64,000 bases of DNA from assembly GCF_018139145.2 (NCBI RefSeq), contig NC_059500.1:48506072-48570071 (forward strand), in the 5' to 3' direction. A program made the position numbers and the translations under genes. Under the pieces are notes generated by a model. It ran no database searches. It was not told the DNA's origin and saw only the letters and a program-made list of their open reading frames with translations. Positions within the stretch are counted from its first letter, which is position 1. Every line of letters starts with the position of its first letter. This document shows, piece by piece, positions 60,401 to 64,000 of this stretch. This DNA comes from Gymnogyps californianus (taxonomy: Eukaryota > Chordata > Aves > Accipitriformes > Cathartidae).

Positions 60401-63400
60401 CCAAAGGACCTAAGTTGTAAGAAGACAAAAAGGCTCAGAGGAATTATTGCCAGGTCTTTGCACTGGCTCTCATCTGTCTCCTGCTATGTGTTGTTTTCCC
60501 CTCAAAACTCTTATAATCATATGGTTATAAGAAAGCATTAGCTTTCACCCTTAAAAGAACTGAAAACTTAAACCCTGAAGTCAAGACAATTCAGAAGAGA
60601 AGAAAAAGGAGACAGCATTATTAATTTTTAAAACATCTTGATTCTGTAATGTTTTCTTAATGTTTGGGACTATATGCTGCAAAAACACTTGATTTTTTTT
60701 TTAAAAAGCTGTGTTAAAAATGACCTCTGAACACTTAAAATAAAATAAATAAGCAAAATACCCCAAATCAGCAGAATTTAGTCTGCAGAATGTTTTCTTG
60801 CTGCTGAGTAAAGGCATATAGCACATACATTAATGAATGTCTCCTATCAACAACCAGGTCACCTCCATTGTTCATTTGCAACAAGCCTCAGTAGGATACA
60901 AAATTCTGGGAAAATTTTTGCAAGTCTTGGTTATGCTTTGCTTGCTTGCAAGACCTTTGATATTACAAGAACACTTTATGCTTTTGTGAACTGTTTTATC
61001 TACCTTTTAAATATTATGTTTAAGAATTAAGAGCCATACTACACTGTTTTATAATTTAGAGCAGTTGTTAATGACAGCACCCTTGTTGTTTAAGAATAAA
61101 TAAGGTATCAGAACAAACCCCAACCTTTCCAGCCTGCAAACCAAACACATTATTTCAGAAGAGCCAAGAAGTCACAATCATAGTCACAATGAATTAATCG
61201 CTGAAGTCCCAGGTCCTTGGTGACATTGAGATGGTGCAGAAGAAACTAGGCTCACAAACCCTGCCAGAAATTCCTCAGATGTCAAAGGATGGCACAGAAA
61301 AAGAGGCAAAAGTCACTTTTTCCTCCCTCCTGGTCACTTTGCAGCAGAGATGTGGGAAGAGAAATGGTTGCAGAAGAGTGCACTGCAGAGTCTTCCCTGT
61401 TGGCACAGGCTGGGGAGGGTTGTGGCAGGAAACAAAGTTGCTATAACTATGCTTTGATTTCTTTTTTTCTTTTTTTTCCCCCTCCCACTCATCCCTGAGC
61501 TTTTTTGTCAGGGAGGTAGGTTTATCTATGATAGGTTAGGATTGAGTTCCTATATCTTTCCCTCAAGGCTTCCCCATATCTTAGCACAGGGCAGCCAGAA
61601 ATGTCTATTACTTCCTTCTTCAATGTACAGAAGGTAATCTCCAAGGCAAGCCCATGCAAGCAAAAATGGGGCAACAACACTTCAAAGCACTGTCAGCTCT
61701 CACCTAAGGAGCACGCTGGCGTTAGCTCATCCATGCTTATTCACACCGCTAAGTTTGAACAATGCACATCTCAAATCTATAACCGCAAACCCAGTCACTC
61801 TCAAGGGCAACAGGGGAGACTTTAAGCCAGAAAATGGACACCCCAACCAACTGCTGACTTCTGACAGTGATAGAGCCACAGTGTGCTTTCCTACCATGAC
61901 TACTTGCATGACGTTGCATTAGAGAATAGAAAAAACAATAAAAGAGTCATAATCTTCCTCGCATGCTCTTCTGTTAAGTCCTCACTCTAGTGCTAATAAA
62001 ATTCCTAAAACACAGCATGCAAAGTCAACACCTGGTCCCACTCTTCCCTCTTGCTGGCTCTCCGCTACCTGCTCCTTCACATGCTCTCAAAAGCCCTAAG
62101 ATTCGAGCAGGTTTCGCCTCTGGCTCAGCTGTCCACAAGGTTGTTACTCACACTCCTGATCTGGTCTTCATTCTTTAACAAAAACCTCATTTGATATGCA
62201 TGGCTTCTCCCCCAGCTGCTTAATTTACCTTCCCAACTTTAATTTTATTGCAAGAAAATGAATACAGTATTTAAAGGAAATACAATTCTCAGTAATAATA
62301 TTTTACAAAGGTTTGAAACAAATGTCAGGAGGAAATCAGGAAAAAAAAAGTCTACAGTAGTGAATCTGTTTAAGTTCTTGTAGATCAAGAAGTTTCCCTG
62401 GACACAAGTGTAGTTAATTTGCAAACACAAATGAGAAAAATATGGAACTAGAATAGTCTGGTTCATTGCAGCTTCATTAAATTTTCAAATCTCTCTTGCT
62501 CCAGTGTGCTGTGCAAGAAGAGAGAGAAAAAGTCCTTCAAGAATGCAAGTAAACAAGATATAACAGTACCACATCTGCATGTCTCTAGAGAACCTTCCAA
62601 ATCTGCTGGGGAAGACTGCCTGCTTTTTATAAAAGTTGCTAGAAATCCCAGATAGCTGATTTTAATGTATGATTTGGGAAGTGGTCTTGTTCTCAAGATG
62701 AGAGGACTAAATCAGCCGTTATCCTACCAGAGCCAAAACTACAGCAACAGAAATGAGAGTAAGGCCAGCCCTTGGACATCACTGAATTTTCTCCTATAGT
62801 TTGGCAGGTATTTTCAAAGTTAAGTCCATCCACATTCCAATTTGTTTTTATCTCAGGAACTTATTTTATTATTAAAATGGATTCTGCAGTGGTACCAGTA
62901 GGCCCCAGTCAGAAACTCAACCCAAGCGTGCTCAGCTGGTTTCTTGGCCAGCACATCCGGGATGTGCATCAAGAAATACAACAGCCAAAACCCCAGCTCC
63001 TGGAGCTGAGACTTTCTAGACCTTAAGCGCCACAAGCACGCATATGTCCAGAGATTAACAGTGATATGGGGAAGGAGGATATATAATTTAGTCACTTATG
63101 CTAAGCAGTGAGCAGCACAGAGCAGCATAGCTCCTTTTCTAAAGATACACTGAAACTCTCATCTTAGAGTCTGCACCAATGCTTTCTCACATTAAAGTAA
63201 CGAAGTCTTCCCCCTGCATCAGGGTTATGGAGAAGCAAGACAAACTGGGACAATCACGAAAAGCCATACATCTGTATAGCTAGTAAATCTGTTACTGCAT
63301 TTTGCCTTCGCAACCTAGCCAGGTACTTTCAGTCACTGACAGCACCTCAGGCCCCAGCGCAGACGCCACCGCGTTGCAGAGCACCCCAGAAATATGCTAA

Positions 63401-64000
63401 CACAGAGCTCAGCTTCTGCCTAGCACAGTTTTGAACTTCACTAAACTGTTTGAGTTAACAATTTGAAGCAGGCACTTTGCTGATCAAAACCTTGCAGAAC
63501 CTTTGGCAGTCAGTGCTGGAGAAGCTTTCCACGTGCAAAACATAAAGACTCTGCCAGCCTGCTCAGGACAGCAAACTCTCCCTAGGGGAAGGAAAAAGCA
63601 CCTGAGTCATGGAGAGCTTATTTTCCAGTGACTGTCCAGCAGTTCTTGTTGAAAGACTATCCCCAAATCAGAGCAGCAGTGGAGTATTTCCTTTTCCTTA
63701 TTCTTTCTCCCTGTGAGACAGGAAATGTGCAACAGATGGAGTTGTCATCTCAGAAACAACGTTGGCTTTTTCCATCTTTAGTGACATTTGATTCCACGTG
63801 TACTGATGGACACCATTAAATCCGTGCTCACCTCTTTAACCCACTGGTGTTATTTAGGCTGTATGTGTTTTGGCAACACTGGTCATCTTTTCTCCTGGGC
63901 TTGGAACACACAGTATCACAGTGTCCAGATCAGGAACTGAGGATCCTGGATACAGTAGGCTAATGAAGCAGGAAATAGCAAGTGCTGGCTTTATTCACTA

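Larger units (their letters stand above)
46041..64000. other. Upstream flank without a supported gene
   Basis: Apart from the CR1 (about 53310-54065) and the solo LTR (56829-57398), I see no coding exon, RNA gene or repeat that I can support on either strand. Open frames such as plus 59202-59501 or minus 54735-54989 lack good splice sites and recognisable motifs. Small TA repeats occur near 56355-56380. Distal regulatory elements could be present but cannot be told from sequence alone. Confidence 0.4.

Noticed and set aside
1..64000. CRISPR arrays, operons, rRNA or tRNA genes
   Set aside because: None seen. The sequence is vertebrate, with LINE and LTR repeats, and I found no cloverleaf or rRNA-like stretch.

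Overview
The window is bird nuclear DNA. It carries five CR1 LINE fragments, two of them ending in the avian CR1 tail of repeated ATTCTATG octamers. It also carries five solo LTRs of one ERVL-like family whose sequence I associate with avian genomes, probably a non-galliform bird (inference). The DNA is AT-rich and there is no prokaryotic gene organisation.

The main content is the 5' part of one multi-exon protein-coding gene on the minus strand, assembled here by hand from splice signals, open frames and codon phase. A CpG-rich promoter region (about 45.66-46.04 kb) leads into a non-coding exon 1 with a donor at 45536. A 40-nt exon at 42996-43035 supplies a well-placed ATG. Coding exons follow at 28595-28773, 28050-28070 (21-nt microexon), 27675-27830, 22723-22844, 6442-6752, 4535-4632, 514-613 and 160-180 (21 nt), and the gene runs off the left edge. 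A further 66-nt exon at 30678-30743 is tentative. Every proposed junction keeps the reading frame, including four split codons in the strongest half of the chain. The predicted product so far is about 349 residues (about 371 with the tentative exon). It has an aromatic-rich N-terminal region, a possible degenerate IQ-like segment and a helical, leucine/cysteine-rich part that could be an armadillo/HEAT-type fold. I do not recognise the protein and give no gene name.

The introns hold most of the mobile elements. The 0.6-4.5 kb intron has a CR1 and a solo LTR. The 6.8-22.7 kb intron has a very decayed CR1, a GC-rich LTR-like repeat cut by a reverse-strand CR1, two solo LTRs and a polypurine tract. 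The 28.8-43.0 kb intron has a short CR1 with an intact C-terminal frame and a solo LTR. All five solo LTRs, and all the other large repeats except one, lie on the plus strand, antisense to the gene where they are intronic. All five LTRs have recognisable 5-bp target duplications, one of them ambiguous by a base.

From about 46.1 kb to the right edge I find no supported gene. That flank has one solo LTR (56829-57398), one CR1 truncated at both ends (about 53310-54065) and otherwise unassigned AT-rich sequence.
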